DNA of 64,000 nucleotides from Paenibacillus pabuli NBRC 13638 (GTDB lineage Bacteria > Bacillota > Bacilli > Paenibacillales > Paenibacillaceae), in NCBI RefSeq assembly GCF_001514495.1, contig NZ_BCNM01000014.1:124001-188000 (forward strand), given 5' to 3'. Position numbers and translations under genes: made by a program. The notes under the pieces are model-generated. The model did no database searches and had not been told where the DNA came from. It saw only the letters and a program-made list of their open reading frames with translations. Positions 1-8,291 of this stretch are shown here, in pieces; the first letter of the stretch is position 1, and the number at the start of each line of letters is the position of its first letter.

Positions 1-53
1 AAACGTTTTATCCAACTCAATTATTTAGTTTACATAATATTTTTTGCGTAAAA

Positions 54-602
54 TTAAACATGCCCCTCCACGTTACCCTCTAACGATACAAGCCACTTCG
101 CGATCTGTTCAGTCTCATCAACAGAATGCCATACAAGTTCTTCTTCCGCTGCCTGCAATAACTTGTTTTTTTCAACCGGCAACCATGAGATAATGCCAAT
201 TACCCCATGCAACGTCTCGCTCAAAGCAAAGTCTTTCTCTTCACGAACTAGAAGCAGCTTGGAAAAAGTCGCTTGTTTGTACCCTTCAATGAGAATCCAG
301 TCATAGTCGTCCGATAGATAACTCAACATTTCATCCAATGCAGTCGGTTGCTGTTTCATGATTGCCGTACGATTATCCGACATTACAACAACAGCAGCAG
401 CCCCTGCATGTGTAAAGCTATAAGAATCCGTTCCTGCATGATCCATCTCAAAATGGTCATGTCCATCATGTTTAATTACGGCTACGTTTCGTCCAATGGA
501 TGTCAGATACCGGGTAAGCGCAGCCGTCAATGTGCTCTTGCCCGTGTTTTTGTATCCGACAATCTGAACAATGTATGGTGCTGTATTGCGTATCTTAGTC
601 AT
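54..602 (-). CDS. mobB: Molybdopterin-guanine dinucleotide biosynthesis protein B
   Basis: MobB is a GTP-binding accessory protein of molybdenum cofactor maturation, thought to help MobA attach GMP to molybdopterin in the cytoplasm. The 182-residue protein has an N-terminal P-loop, GYKNTGKST (about residues 16-24), then VIKHDGHDHFEMDHAGTDS, typical of MobB, and ILIEGYK near residue 105, the Walker B-like region of this family. It lies 7 bases downstream of moeA on the same strand, so the two are almost certainly co-transcribed. The ATG at 602 follows an AAGGTAGG-like site that overlaps the end of moeA. Length is normal for the family. Confident. Confidence 0.93.
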   Translation of the reverse strand: MTKIRNTAPYIVQIVGYKNTGKSTLTAALTRYLTSIGRNVAVIKHDGHDHFEMDHAGTDSYSFTHAGAAAVVVMSDNRTAIMKQQPTALDEMLSYLSDDYDWILIEGYKQATFSKLLLVREEKDFALSETLHGVIGIISWLPVEKNKLLQAAEEELVWHSVDETEQIAKWLVSLEGNVEGHV

Positions 603-609
603 GTATGAC

Positions 610-1905
610 CTACCTTACTTGTCCTGTGGGAAGTCTGAGAATGCGTACCTGTTCGCCCGCAGGAATACCTTTTTTCTCAGGTGGAACAACAATCAGACAA
701 TCACTATCCTTAATTGTAATCATGACACTGGATTCGTCTATACGGGAAGCAGCAGGTTTGGCATACACCATTCCATTGCGTATCTCGGTCCGTCCACGTA
801 CATATCGGGTAAAATTGTTCACCTTCGTATATGCTTCATCCAAGATGGCCGTCCATTCTTCCAGATATGGATGTGTATCCGCCTGCATGGAGCGAATCGC
901 TGGCCGAACAAACAATTCAAATCCGACAAAGCACGCCCCGGGATTGCCAGAAAGGGCAAAGAGTAACTTATTATGGATTACAGCAGCCGTTGTCACACTG
1001 CCAGGACGCATGGTTACCTTATTAAACAGCATCTCCATATTCCCTTCCCGAACCAGATCACCCATAATATCATAATCCCCAACCGATACTCCGCCTGTTG
1101 TAACCACCATATCATTATGTTCAACCGCTTCCGTCAGCTTCGCACGAGCAGTGTCAACGTCATCTGCAATCGAACCGTACATCACCGGCTCCCCGCCTGC
1201 TTCAACGACCAGAGAGCGCAGCATATAACTGTTGCTGTTTCGAATTCGCCCCGGTTGTAACGGTTCGTCCACTTCCAGCAATTCAGTACCCGTTGCAAAA
1301 ATGGCCACCTTAGGACGTCTATATACAGGCACTTGAGCAAAACCGAATGTTGCCAGCACAGACTGCTCGCCCGCCTGAATGATGGTCCCTGCTTCAAGCA
1401 GCACTTGGCCTTCTTGTACTTCCAATCCTATTGGCGTAATGTTGGTTCCCGGTTCAATACGTCGCTTCAGTGCAATCCATTGTTCGCCATGCTCTTCTTT
1501 GCTTTCCGTCATTTCCATCATGACAACCGCGTCTGCACCTTCCGGGACCTGAGCTCCTGTCATGATCCGGGCCGTTGTACCGGATGTGATCGTATAATCC
1601 GATGTATAGCCGCATGGAATTTCATCAATAATACGCAGCCATATTTGCTGATCAGTTGATGCTTCTACCGTATCCGAACTTAGAATAGCGAAGCCATCCA
1701 TTCCGGAACGGCGAAAGAACGGATAAGGGTGAGGGGCATGGATCGTCTCGGCAAGTGTTCGGCCATGTGCGTTTTCTAGCGTTACTTTTTCGATCAGACT
1801 TGAAGTGACATGAGCTGCTACTTTTGCTTGAGCATCCGCGACCTGAATAGCCTTACGGACAAATTTGGCAGTCGTCATATCAACCGAATGTGAGTTCTTT
1901 TTCAA
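610..1905 (-). CDS. moeA: Molybdopterin molybdenumtransferase MoeA
   Basis: MoeA inserts molybdate into adenylylated molybdopterin to give active Moco. The protein (431 residues from the start chosen) shows the MoeA body with PYPFFRRSGMDGFA early, IMTGAQVPEGADAVV, the MoCF-like domain motif TTGGVSVGDYD, and the ALSGNPGACFVGFE loop, then a C-terminal domain IV. The frame is open upstream to 1974, but the TTG at 1905 sits 10 bases after GGGGAGGA and matches where MoeA similarity begins, so I prefer it. A later ATG at 1878 is less likely. It is followed by mobB. The upstream gap is shared with a divergent HNH gene. Confidence 0.93.
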   Translation of the reverse strand: MKKNSHSVDMTTAKFVRKAIQVADAQAKVAAHVTSSLIEKVTLENAHGRTLAETIHAPHPYPFFRRSGMDGFAILSSDTVEASTDQQIWLRIIDEIPCGYTSDYTITSGTTARIMTGAQVPEGADAVVMMEMTESKEEHGEQWIALKRRIEPGTNITPIGLEVQEGQVLLEAGTIIQAGEQSVLATFGFAQVPVYRRPKVAIFATGTELLEVDEPLQPGRIRNSNSYMLRSLVVEAGGEPVMYGSIADDVDTARAKLTEAVEHNDMVVTTGGVSVGDYDIMGDLVREGNMEMLFNKVTMRPGSVTTAAVIHNKLLFALSGNPGACFVGFELFVRPAIRSMQADTHPYLEEWTAILDEAYTKVNNFTRYVRGRTEIRNGMVYAKPAASRIDESSVMITIKDSDCLIVVPPEKKGIPAGEQVRILRLPTGQVR

Positions 1906-2046
1906 TGGTATATGATCCTCCCCAGGACATTTAATTGTTTCTGAAAGTGTAGCTCGAAAGCTAATTTGTGACAAGTACTACCCTTCTGTCCAACTCACAT
2001 GAAAGCCCTGTAGTCCGATTATAATATAGAAAAGGAGTTGAGATCT

Positions 2047-2337
2047 GTGAACAACCGATGCGAATTATGTGGAAGAGAACCTGTAGACACCACAGTCCAT
2101 CATCTGACACCTAAAGAAATGGGTGGTACCTTAATGCCTATTGCTCATCTCTGCATCCCTTGCCACAAGCAAATTCATTCTTTGTACACCAACCGAGACC
2201 TGGTAACCCTCGGTCTAACTGATGTTCAGGCATTAAGGCAGGATGAGCGTGTAGCCCCTTATATCCGCTGGATTCGTAAACAACCGGCGACAACGATCCC
2301 TCGCGTGCGCAAATCCCAACATGTACGTAAATCGTAA
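2047..2337 (+). CDS. Small HNH-type zinc-binding protein
   Basis: A 96-residue protein with CELCGRE near the N terminus, VHHLTPKEMGG, then HLCIPCHKQIH. This is the CxxC...HH...CxxCH..H arrangement of small HNH endonuclease-like proteins, in which the cysteines bind a structural zinc and the histidines would form the ββα-metal site. The GTG at 2047 lies nine bases after GGAG (2034-2037). The in-frame TTG at 2038 touches that site and is rejected. A TATAAT-like hexamer lies just upstream near 2020. It is divergent from moeA. Substrate and biological role are unknown; such proteins occur as stand-alone genes in many Bacillota. Confidence 0.8.
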   Translation: MNNRCELCGREPVDTTVHHLTPKEMGGTLMPIAHLCIPCHKQIHSLYTNRDLVTLGLTDVQALRQDERVAPYIRWIRKQPATTIPRVRKSQHVRKS

Positions 2338-2459
2338 AAAAGAACAGCGTCCAAGGTAATTTTCAGTGGCAAAACTTTCCCCACCTACCTCTTTCACTGT
2401 TCCTTTGCCAAACCTTTTAGAAATAACCATTATCGAACCACTGCCCAAGAGATTTCATA

Positions 2460-3209
2460 TTACCTGCGCCTCATAATCCGGCCGCCACCAACCCTTGTTT
2501 TGGGCTTTTTATAAGAACTCTTCGGTGAATCAAATAATCCTCCCAGGCCACCACTGCTCTTGTTACGATCAATTGTACCCTTGCTTTGTTCCTTTTTCCG
2601 ACCGAATAGTCCTCCACTCGAGCCTACGCTCGTGTCCTTATCACTTCCACGCCGGGTAATTGAACCTTTTCGATCAACTGTAATCGGCGGGGCGGCCTTT
2701 TTATCACTGCTTGTTGGTGTTCGATAAGAACCTTCACTCGGTTTGTACGTGTCTTTGTTCGTATAACCCCGATACTTTCCGGCGGATCGATTACCTCCAA
2801 ACGTATCAAACAAATTACCAATTAACGTTGCAGTTAAGTACCCTTGCAAAAAGGATGAATCATAGTTCTGCCGAACATATTCCTTGGAATCGACTTCAAC
2901 CAAGGTATCTTCTTTTTTATTCGGGTCTTGTTGTAGATGATAGTACTGGTCCTGATACACCAGGAACATCCGCTCTGTATTTTCCGCCGAAATCTGGTCC
3001 GGTTTACGCTGTTCAGACAATTCCTGAGCAACCTCGGGAACCGTTCGATCGGCGGCCCGGTACACATAGGACGTCGTGTTACCGCTGCCACTGACCGATT
3101 CAAGCGGATATGTGTCCTGAACGGAGGGTGCTCCGCACGCGGACAACAGGGACATCACAAGGCTGAGAACCAGCATTAATTTTAATCCGTGTGCCAAGCG
3201 CTTTTTCAT
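2460..3209 (-). CDS. DUF4247 lipoprotein, last gene of the pspA operon
   Basis: A predicted lipoprotein of 249 residues: lysine/arginine N terminus, hydrophobic stretch, and lipobox LLSAC with Cys25 as the lipidation site. The middle (about 30-150) resembles the DUF4247 family. The last 100 residues are low complexity, rich in Gly, Ser, Lys and Arg and ending GGRIMRRR, which suggests contact with anionic wall polymers or lipids. Biochemical function is unknown. The ATG at 3209 follows AGGAGAGG, which overlaps the stop of the DUF4178 gene. In this position after pspA, DUF350 and DUF4178 it probably belongs to an envelope-stress or membrane-maintenance module. Confidence 0.78.
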   Translation of the reverse strand: MKKRLAHGLKLMLVLSLVMSLLSACGAPSVQDTYPLESVSGSGNTTSYVYRAADRTVPEVAQELSEQRKPDQISAENTERMFLVYQDQYYHLQQDPNKKEDTLVEVDSKEYVRQNYDSSFLQGYLTATLIGNLFDTFGGNRSAGKYRGYTNKDTYKPSEGSYRTPTSSDKKAAPPITVDRKGSITRRGSDKDTSVGSSGGLFGRKKEQSKGTIDRNKSSGGLGGLFDSPKSSYKKPKTRVGGGRIMRRR

Positions 3210-3220
3210 TGGAACCTCTC

Positions 3221-3727
3221 CTAGCTCGAACGAATCACTTTGATATCCGCAGGAAGAATGGACTCTCCCTCATACAGCGTAAATCTTCTGTCTTGCCACT
3301 CCACACGCAGAAGCATGTTATCATCTGACTGATATTGCCATACGAGCTGCTCTCCAGCCTGACCATAGGGTGTCCTTCCTGCCGTGGTTACCATTCCTCC
3401 GTATTCTTCCTCCAGATGATACGCACGTCCATCCAGGTCCAGCAAGGTAGGCACCTCATCAGGTGCATCAAGCCGACCATCGATCGGTGTATAGAGGGCA
3501 TACCGTGTCATTTCCCGTTCTTCAATATGCAAGTGCCGAATTGCTGTACCATCCTGCAAGGTAAGGACAGCCGCATTCCGTGCACGATGATGCACACGTC
3601 CAACAACTTCATAGGTTACCAGTGAAACCTCGCATATATCACCAGGTGTCAGTTGGAGCATCGTTTTTTCTGCCCGGGGAGGTTCCGGTTTGGCTAATAT
3701 CCCTTTAATTCGTTTCCACACACTCAT
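3221..3727 (-). CDS. DUF4178 domain protein
   Basis: A 168-residue soluble protein without signal peptide or membrane span. It starts MSVWKRIKGIL, an amphipathic positively charged helix that could lie on the membrane. The central region LTPGDICEVSLVTYEVVGRVHH and the later WQDRRFTLYEGE fit the DUF4178 family, a β-rich fold of unknown activity. These genes usually sit beside DUF350 and PspA genes, as here. It is separated by 23 bases from the DUF350 gene upstream and by 11 from the DUF4247 lipoprotein downstream, so one operon is likely. Family assignment is by recall of the pattern. Confidence 0.75.
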   Translation of the reverse strand: MSVWKRIKGILAKPEPPRAEKTMLQLTPGDICEVSLVTYEVVGRVHHRARNAAVLTLQDGTAIRHLHIEEREMTRYALYTPIDGRLDAPDEVPTLLDLDGRAYHLEEEYGGMVTTAGRTPYGQAGEQLVWQYQSDDNMLLRVEWQDRRFTLYEGESILPADIKVIRSS

Positions 3728-3750
3728 GCCTATTACTCCTGTTCTTTATC

Positions 3751-4158
3751 TTATAAACAAGCTGCAATAATTAATGCGCCCACAATATGAAGTGCACCTG
3801 AGAATAAACCGTAACCTGTCTTTCCCTGCTGAATCCCCGTATCCAGATCCAGATTGGCCCACGTCCGAATGATGAAGTGAACTACACTCTCCAGAATCAA
3901 CAAAATGATAAACGAAACGACGGATACCAGTAACGCTTCTCCAAGATGACCCGCTGTCGAGATGGAGGTAGCGAGTACATAGCCTTGAGCAAAAAGCTTC
4001 ATGACCATGCGTGTCGTCACAGCCATGTTGCCCGCTTTCACTTCGGCAAAATCCTTATATTTCGTGAACAACGAATCCACATACATCAAGACAAACAGCA
4101 AAACCGAACCCGACAACGTCCAGACCAGCATTGCCAAAATGTTCAAATCCATCTTCAT
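3751..4158 (-). CDS. DUF350 integral membrane protein
   Basis: A 135-residue protein made almost wholly of four hydrophobic helices: LAMLVWTLSGSVLLFVLMYV, then around residues 50-70, LLVSVVSFIILLILESVV, and GALHIVGALIIAACL. This fits the DUF350 family (YjfL-like in E. coli), small inner-membrane proteins of unknown activity often encoded with PspA/IM30 relatives. The frame opens with GTG at 4167; the ATG at 4158 is taken as start, though ATG 4152 has the better spacing to GGGGG. It sits between pspA and DUF4178, which supports a shared job in membrane integrity. Confidence 0.78.
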   Translation of the reverse strand: MKMDLNILAMLVWTLSGSVLLFVLMYVDSLFTKYKDFAEVKAGNMAVTTRMVMKLFAQGYVLATSISTAGHLGEALLVSVVSFIILLILESVVHFIIRTWANLDLDTGIQQGKTGYGLFSGALHIVGALIIAACL

Positions 4159-4248
4159 AGCCCCCACATCTCAACATGAACCGCAATTAAAAGCGAAGGA
4201 GAAACGCTGGTCTCTCCTCCGCTGGTGACCCTGCTTAACATACAAGGC

Positions 4249-4920
4249 TTAGTTTTTATTTTCGTACTGCTTCATCAATGCAGCCAATTCATCTTCGACT
4301 GCCTGATCTTTGCCCAGCTTCTCAAATTCATCATCCAGCGATTTTCCTTTGGACGACATTTCATTGCTGGCTTCTGCCTGTGCTTCCATCTGCATCATTT
4401 TTTCTTCCATACGCTTCAGACCCGCGCTAGCTGTGTCAGAACCAAATCCGTTCATTGCCTTGTTGATTTCAGTTTGAGCTTTTGCTGCATTGTAGCGCGC
4501 AACCAATGTCTCACGTTTGTTTTTCATCTGAGTCAACTGCTTGCGCATTTCGTCGAGCTTGCCGCGAAGATTATCAGCAGACGCTTTGTTCTGGTCGTAG
4601 CTTGTTTTGTACTCAGCCATTTTTTCTTCAGCGACTTTCTTCTCTTCCAGCGCACGACGTGCGAGGTCCATGTTCTGGGCACGGGCAGCGGTGTGAGCCT
4701 GCTCTTCACGTTTCTTCACAAGAGCTTCCTGTTCTTCGAACAGCTGCTTGAATTTCTTCTCAATGGCAATCTGTGCGGCTACAGCTTTCTCCGCATCTTC
4801 CAGATCTTCCTGCATGTCACGGATATATTGATCCGTCATTTTAATCGGGTCTTCTGCCTTGTCAATAATGGAATTAATGTTAGACATCGTTAAATCGCGC
4901 AATCGTTTGAAAATAGACAT
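4249..4920 (-). CDS. pspA: Phage shock protein A / IM30 family protein
   Basis: PspA/IM30 proteins are peripheral membrane coiled coils that assemble into ESCRT-III-like rings or rods and stabilise damaged membranes. This 223-residue protein begins MSIFKRLRDL (the amphipathic membrane-binding helix), has DPIKMTDQYIRDMQEDL typical of the family, and then long heptad-rich α-helices (about 25-190) full of Glu, Lys and Ala. The ATG at 4920 follows AGGAGG closely; the open frame continues to 5004 but has no site there. It is the first gene of an operon with DUF350, DUF4178 and DUF4247 genes, a frequent Bacillota arrangement. Confidence 0.92.
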   Translation of the reverse strand: MSIFKRLRDLTMSNINSIIDKAEDPIKMTDQYIRDMQEDLEDAEKAVAAQIAIEKKFKQLFEEQEALVKKREEQAHTAARAQNMDLARRALEEKKVAEEKMAEYKTSYDQNKASADNLRGKLDEMRKQLTQMKNKRETLVARYNAAKAQTEINKAMNGFGSDTASAGLKRMEEKMMQMEAQAEASNEMSSKGKSLDDEFEKLGKDQAVEDELAALMKQYENKN

Positions 4921-5040
4921 TATGGTATTCCTCCTAGTCGATATTACATCCTTGTATATAACCATACATACGTGGCAACCTTCTACTCGTTTCAATTTTA
5001 ACAAAAAAAATCATAAAAGACGATTTTAGCTTCAATGGAA

Positions 5041-5385
5041 CTATTGAATCCGCTGATCGAATTGAATCAACGCTTCATCAAGCAGCCTCTCTGCAGTCTG
5101 CACAATCTCATCAATCTGCATCCGCGTAATTGCATCAAAATGAATTCCCATAATAAAGGTCACAGCTACTTTCAAATGCATGGCCGCTTTACGTGCAAGC
5201 CTCTCACACAACTCTTGTTCTTTATGCCCTGGAATATGCACGGTAACCCCGCTCACCCGTTCTCCATCCGGATAAAATGTCGCTACCGCTCCAATATGTG
5301 GTTTTCCTCCAGTCACCAGAAATACTTTGTCTTCTCCAGCCTCAATCACCTGTATACGAACAGACTTCAAGTCGTATGTACTCAT
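5041..5385 (-). CDS. Small conserved protein, LpdD-like domain suspected
   Basis: A 114-residue soluble protein: VRIQVIEAGEDKVFLVTGGKPHIGAVA, then HIPGHKEQELCERLARKAA and a C-terminal helix. The pattern recalls the short LpdD-like / proteasome-assembly-chaperone-like family described around prenylated-flavin (UbiD-type) decarboxylases, but I see no ubiD or ubiX nearby, so a decarboxylase role is not supported. The gene lies upstream of pspA on the same strand with 120 bases between them, and divergent from the deacetylase. It is real by composition and by a purine-rich start region. Function should be left open. Confidence 0.6.
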   Translation of the reverse strand: MSTYDLKSVRIQVIEAGEDKVFLVTGGKPHIGAVATFYPDGERVSGVTVHIPGHKEQELCERLARKAAMHLKVAVTFIMGIHFDAITRMQIDEIVQTAERLLDEALIQFDQRIQ

Positions 5386-5539
5386 CTTGTACCACCTATC
5401 CTTTTCTGTTTGTGATATGTATGGTGGAAGTATGGATCGGATTCAATGAATCAGCAATGAAACATCTCACATCACGAATAAATGGCTGCATTCCCGGGCA
5501 TACCAAAGAGAACGCAAATTGGGAAAAGGAGGCACTAAC

Positions 5540-6328
5540 ATGCGTCTACGCCTCATTATGTTATTCATCATGTTCATTCTTCTGGGAGGAAGCTTTGCCC
5601 CTGCTCAATTAAGCGCTGCCTCAAGTCCACAAGATGAACCTGTTTCGAAGTCGGATTCATCCGAGGAGGAACAGCTGACACTCGGACAGCTTAGGCAGAA
5701 ATATGCCGATACATTCAAAACGAATGGTCCTTCAACCAAACAGGTGGCTTTGACTTTTGATGATGTACCTGATCCTAGGTTCACCCCGCAGGTACTTGAT
5801 ATTTTGAAAAAATACAAGGTTCGGGCTACCTTTTTCATTGTGGGAAATCGCGCTGAGAAACATCCGGATTTGGTGAGACGCATGGTAAAAGAAGGACATA
5901 TTGTAGGTAATCACAGCTACAATCATCCGGAGTTCAGCAAGCTGTCCATGAATGCATTTCGCAAACAAATCTTACATACCGGAGATATCATTCGCGATTT
6001 GGCGGGTTACACTCCCAAGATGATCCGCCCACCTTATGGAGACATTAACGAACAACAGCTGCAATGGTCAGCCAAGCAACGTTACAGCATTGTGAACTGG
6101 AACGTTGATTCCCTGGACTGGAAGGGCCTACCCAAAGATAAAGTAAAGGAGAACATTCTCTCCGCGGTTAAACCCGGTTCGATTGTTTTGCAGCATGCAG
6201 GAGGCGGTGTAGGTTCGAATCTGAACGGCACGATCGAAGCACTGCCTGAAGTTATTAAGGAATTGCGTAATCGAGGGTATGAGCTGGTCACTTTGGACGA
6301 AATGCTGGGCCTGCCTAAGGGCAAGTAG
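5540..6328 (+). CDS. Secreted polysaccharide deacetylase (NodB-type)
   Basis: A 262-residue carbohydrate esterase family 4 protein, expected to remove N-acetyl groups from peptidoglycan or another wall glycan outside the cell. A signal peptide (MRLRLIMLFIMFILLGGSFAPAQLSAA) precedes an acidic linker and the NodB domain. Catalytic motifs are visible: TFDDVPD (Asp-Asp), GNHSYNHPEF (metal-binding His pair), RPPYGD, W-VDSLDW and LQHAGGG (motif 5 His). The ATG at 5540 lies eight bases after AAAGGAGG; the frame extends to 5519 without a site. It is followed by an inverted repeat at 6363-6404 and convergent with the LysM-3D gene. Exact substrate not determinable. Confidence 0.9.
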   Translation: MRLRLIMLFIMFILLGGSFAPAQLSAASSPQDEPVSKSDSSEEEQLTLGQLRQKYADTFKTNGPSTKQVALTFDDVPDPRFTPQVLDILKKYKVRATFFIVGNRAEKHPDLVRRMVKEGHIVGNHSYNHPEFSKLSMNAFRKQILHTGDIIRDLAGYTPKMIRPPYGDINEQQLQWSAKQRYSIVNWNVDSLDWKGLPKDKVKENILSAVKPGSIVLQHAGGGVGSNLNGTIEALPEVIKELRNRGYELVTLDEMLGLPKGK

Positions 6329-6362
6329 GATTTGTTAGTATGTGAGGAGTTCGTATATACAA

Positions 6363-6404
6363 AGGGTGTCCTTCCATCACATTATCGTGACCAAAGGACA
6401 CCCT
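6363..6404. terminator. Bidirectional terminator between deacetylase and LysM-3D gene
   Basis: Perfect 11-bp inverted repeat AGGGTGTCCTT / AAGGACACCCT with a 20-base loop, between two convergent genes. The flanking tails are A/T-rich rather than a pure U run. Confidence 0.65.
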
Positions 6405-6463
6405 ATTCTAATTCGTAAGTTCAAAGTGTAGTTGCACTGGAAATGTGCAGCTCATTTGTGTTG

Positions 6464-7126
6464 TTATTTTAAAATGTAAAGTTCTACATCCTGAATACCG
6501 AATGTACTCACGGACTGTTTGCTCCCTGGAATATAGATATCAATCTTATGCCCTTTGATCGCACTCCCCACATCTCGAGCCGTAGCAACAAATGCCTGTT
6601 TAGGAAGCCCTGGATGTGTGTGACCAGTTACTAGGACCTTCGTTCCCAGCGGAATAATACTCGGGTCTACTGCAATGGTACCCAATTCGAGCGGGTTACC
6701 GAAGTAGTCCACAGCACCCCATCCTCCATTTTCGGAAGCGTCTGCGGAGTAGGCCGTTGCTTTTACATCGACTGACTTGCTGTAGTCAAATGTTTTCCCC
6801 CAGGCTTGAACGCTCTTGTTGTCTGCGTTGACATCAAGACTGGCTGTCGTTATCGTTTTAGCGTTTGTAGCTGCTGCTGCAGATACGGTGTTTGTTTTGC
6901 CAGGAATCGTAATTTTCAAACCGCCATAGATGTTGTAAGTGGAAATGTCACTGTTAGCTTTAATGAGTGTGTTTAACCCAACTCCATATTGCTTGGATAA
7001 GGTGTAGAAGGTATCCCCCTCTTTGGCCACATGAACTGAATCAGCGTGAGCCGGAACCGCCTGAATCAGCATTGCTGCTGTCAGCAAAGCTGTTGCTGTT
7101 TTGGCTATACGTTTCTTGTTAATCAT
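6464..7126 (-). CDS. Secreted LysM and 3D-domain wall protein
   Basis: A 220-residue exported protein: signal peptide ending near VPAHADS, one LysM repeat (about 30-76, HVAKEGDTFYTLSKQYG ... ITIPG) that binds peptidoglycan, a Thr/Ala linker, and a C-terminal 3D domain with KATAYSAD, GNPLELGTIAVDP, IPLGTKV and ARDVGSAIKG--IDIY, the three-Asp pattern of Bacillus YocH/Sps-type lytic enzymes. It probably cleaves or remodels wall glycan. Its mRNA leader is a ydaO-type riboswitch that ends about 15 bases before the ATG, so expression should respond to c-di-AMP. GGGAGGA precedes the ATG. Confidence 0.9.
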   Translation of the reverse strand: MINKKRIAKTATALLTAAMLIQAVPAHADSVHVAKEGDTFYTLSKQYGVGLNTLIKANSDISTYNIYGGLKITIPGKTNTVSAAAATNAKTITTASLDVNADNKSVQAWGKTFDYSKSVDVKATAYSADASENGGWGAVDYFGNPLELGTIAVDPSIIPLGTKVLVTGHTHPGLPKQAFVATARDVGSAIKGHKIDIYIPGSKQSVSTFGIQDVELYILK

Positions 7127-7140
7127 GGTCTTCCTCCCTC

Positions 7141-7272
7141 ATTGTGCCTGCGAAGTTAGTTGTCGGATTCGGATGGAGGAGACCACCCTATAGGTCCTAA
7201 TTACATTCAAGACTATATGTACGCCCTAATTCACCCCAAGCAGCGTGCCCTCTTTCTTCCCCAGCACATTCT
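7141..7272 (-). ncRNA. ydaO/yuaA (c-di-AMP) riboswitch
   Basis: The leader of the LysM-3D gene carries the conserved ydaO pieces in order on the minus strand: GTGCTGGGGAAG, TTGGGGTGAATTAGGG, AGGGTGGTCTCCTCC, CCGAATCCGACAACTAAC and TTCGCAGGCAC. TGTGCT near 7264 can pair with GGCACA near 7142 to close P1. This class senses c-di-AMP and in Gram-positives often precedes wall hydrolases and potassium transporters. The aptamer ends about 15 bases before the ATG, so there is no room for a downstream terminator; control may be by ribosome-site access. Confidence 0.88.
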
Positions 7273-7501
7273 GCATCATTACATCCTCCACACTTCTTGT
7301 CCAGAAGTTTCGGCAGGAACAAATATATCACAATTTTGTAACCTTGAGTCGTAGTAAATGTTACCAAATGGGTAAAAGATCTCTTCACAAATGCAGAAAA
7401 TATGCGAATTTTTCAAGTTACCATCTGTTTGTTGTTGTTCCTTTAATGACAGAAACGTTACTTTTTATGTAAATTCAATCTTATGTTATGTTCACCATCA
7501 C

Positions 7502-7532
7502 AAAAAACCTTGCCGACTGCGTGTCGACAAGG
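7502..7532 (-). terminator. Terminator of the amino-acid ABC operon
   Basis: Minus-strand stem CCTTGTCGAC / GTCGGCAAGG (10 pairs, one wobble) followed by a run of T, about 30 bases after the ATPase stop. Confidence 0.85.
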
Positions 7533-7562
7533 CTTTATCGTGGTTGCTAAAGTCCATTAAAA

Positions 7563-8291
7563 TTAGAGCACTTTGGCCAGGAAATCACGTGTACGTGCAT
7601 GCTTGGGTTCACCAAACACTTCAGCAGGTGTTCCTTCTTCTACAATTACCCCGCCATCCATAAACAGGATCCGATCTCCGACTTCGCGAGCAAAGCCCAT
7701 CTCATGCGTTACAATCACCATGGTCATGCCACCTTCAGCAAGACGCTTCATGACATCCAGCACCTCACCGACCATTTCAGGGTCAAGTGCAGAAGTTGGC
7801 TCGTCAAACAGCATGACATGCGGCTGCATGGCAAGAGCTCTTGCAATAGCAATCCGCTGTTTCTGTCCACCAGACAGCTGATTCGGATAAGCATCTTTTT
7901 TGTCGGACAGGCCGACCGTCTTGAGCAACTCTGCCGAGATTTGTTCCGCTTCCTGAACGGATTGCTTTTTCACTTTGATGGGAGCGATTGTAATGTTCTG
8001 CTGGACCGTTTTGTGCGGAAACAGGTTAAAGTGCTGGAAGACCATGCCCATTTTTTCACGAGTCGCGTTAATGTTGTGTTTAGGATCTGTGATCGACACG
8101 CCTTCAAAATTAATTTCGCCGGAAGTCGGCTGCTCCAGCAGGTTCAAGCAGCGCAAAAATGTACTTTTTCCCGATCCGGACGGTCCGATGACCACAACAA
8201 CCTCACCTTTGCCGATTGTTACGTTAATGCCCTTGAGCACATCGTTATTACCATATGATTTGTGTAATTGTCTAACGTCTATCACTTGCAC
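7563..8291 (-). CDS. Polar amino-acid ABC transporter ATP-binding protein
   Basis: The ATPase of a polar amino-acid (glutamine/cystine-type) importer. The 242-residue protein has Walker [10 protein letters not shown] (about 33-41), Q-loop [10 protein letters not shown], signature [15 protein letters not shown], Walker [13 protein letters not shown] and the switch VTHEMGFA, as in GlnQ relatives. It overlaps the upstream binding protein-permease gene by 20 bases, so translation is probably coupled. The start is GTG at 8291 after AAAGGAAG; GTG 8285, giving [12 protein letters not shown], fits family N termini and is an alternative. Substrate cannot be told from sequence. The gene ends with a strong terminator. 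Confidence 0.93.
   Translation of the reverse strand: MQVIDVRQLHKSYGNNDVLKGINVTIGKGEVVVVIGPSGSGKSTFLRCLNLLEQPTSGEINFEGVSITDPKHNINATREKMGMVFQHFNLFPHKTVQQNITIAPIKVKKQSVQEAEQISAELLKTVGLSDKKDAYPNQLSGGQKQRIAIARALAMQPHVMLFDEPTSALDPEMVGEVLDVMKRLAEGGMTMVIVTHEMGFAREVGDRILFMDGGVIVEEGTPAEVFGEPKHARTRDFLAKVL

Noticed and set aside
1906-2037. Moco riboswitch ahead of moeA
   Set aside because: The gap is short, shared with a divergent gene, and I could not see the conserved Moco-RNA helices.
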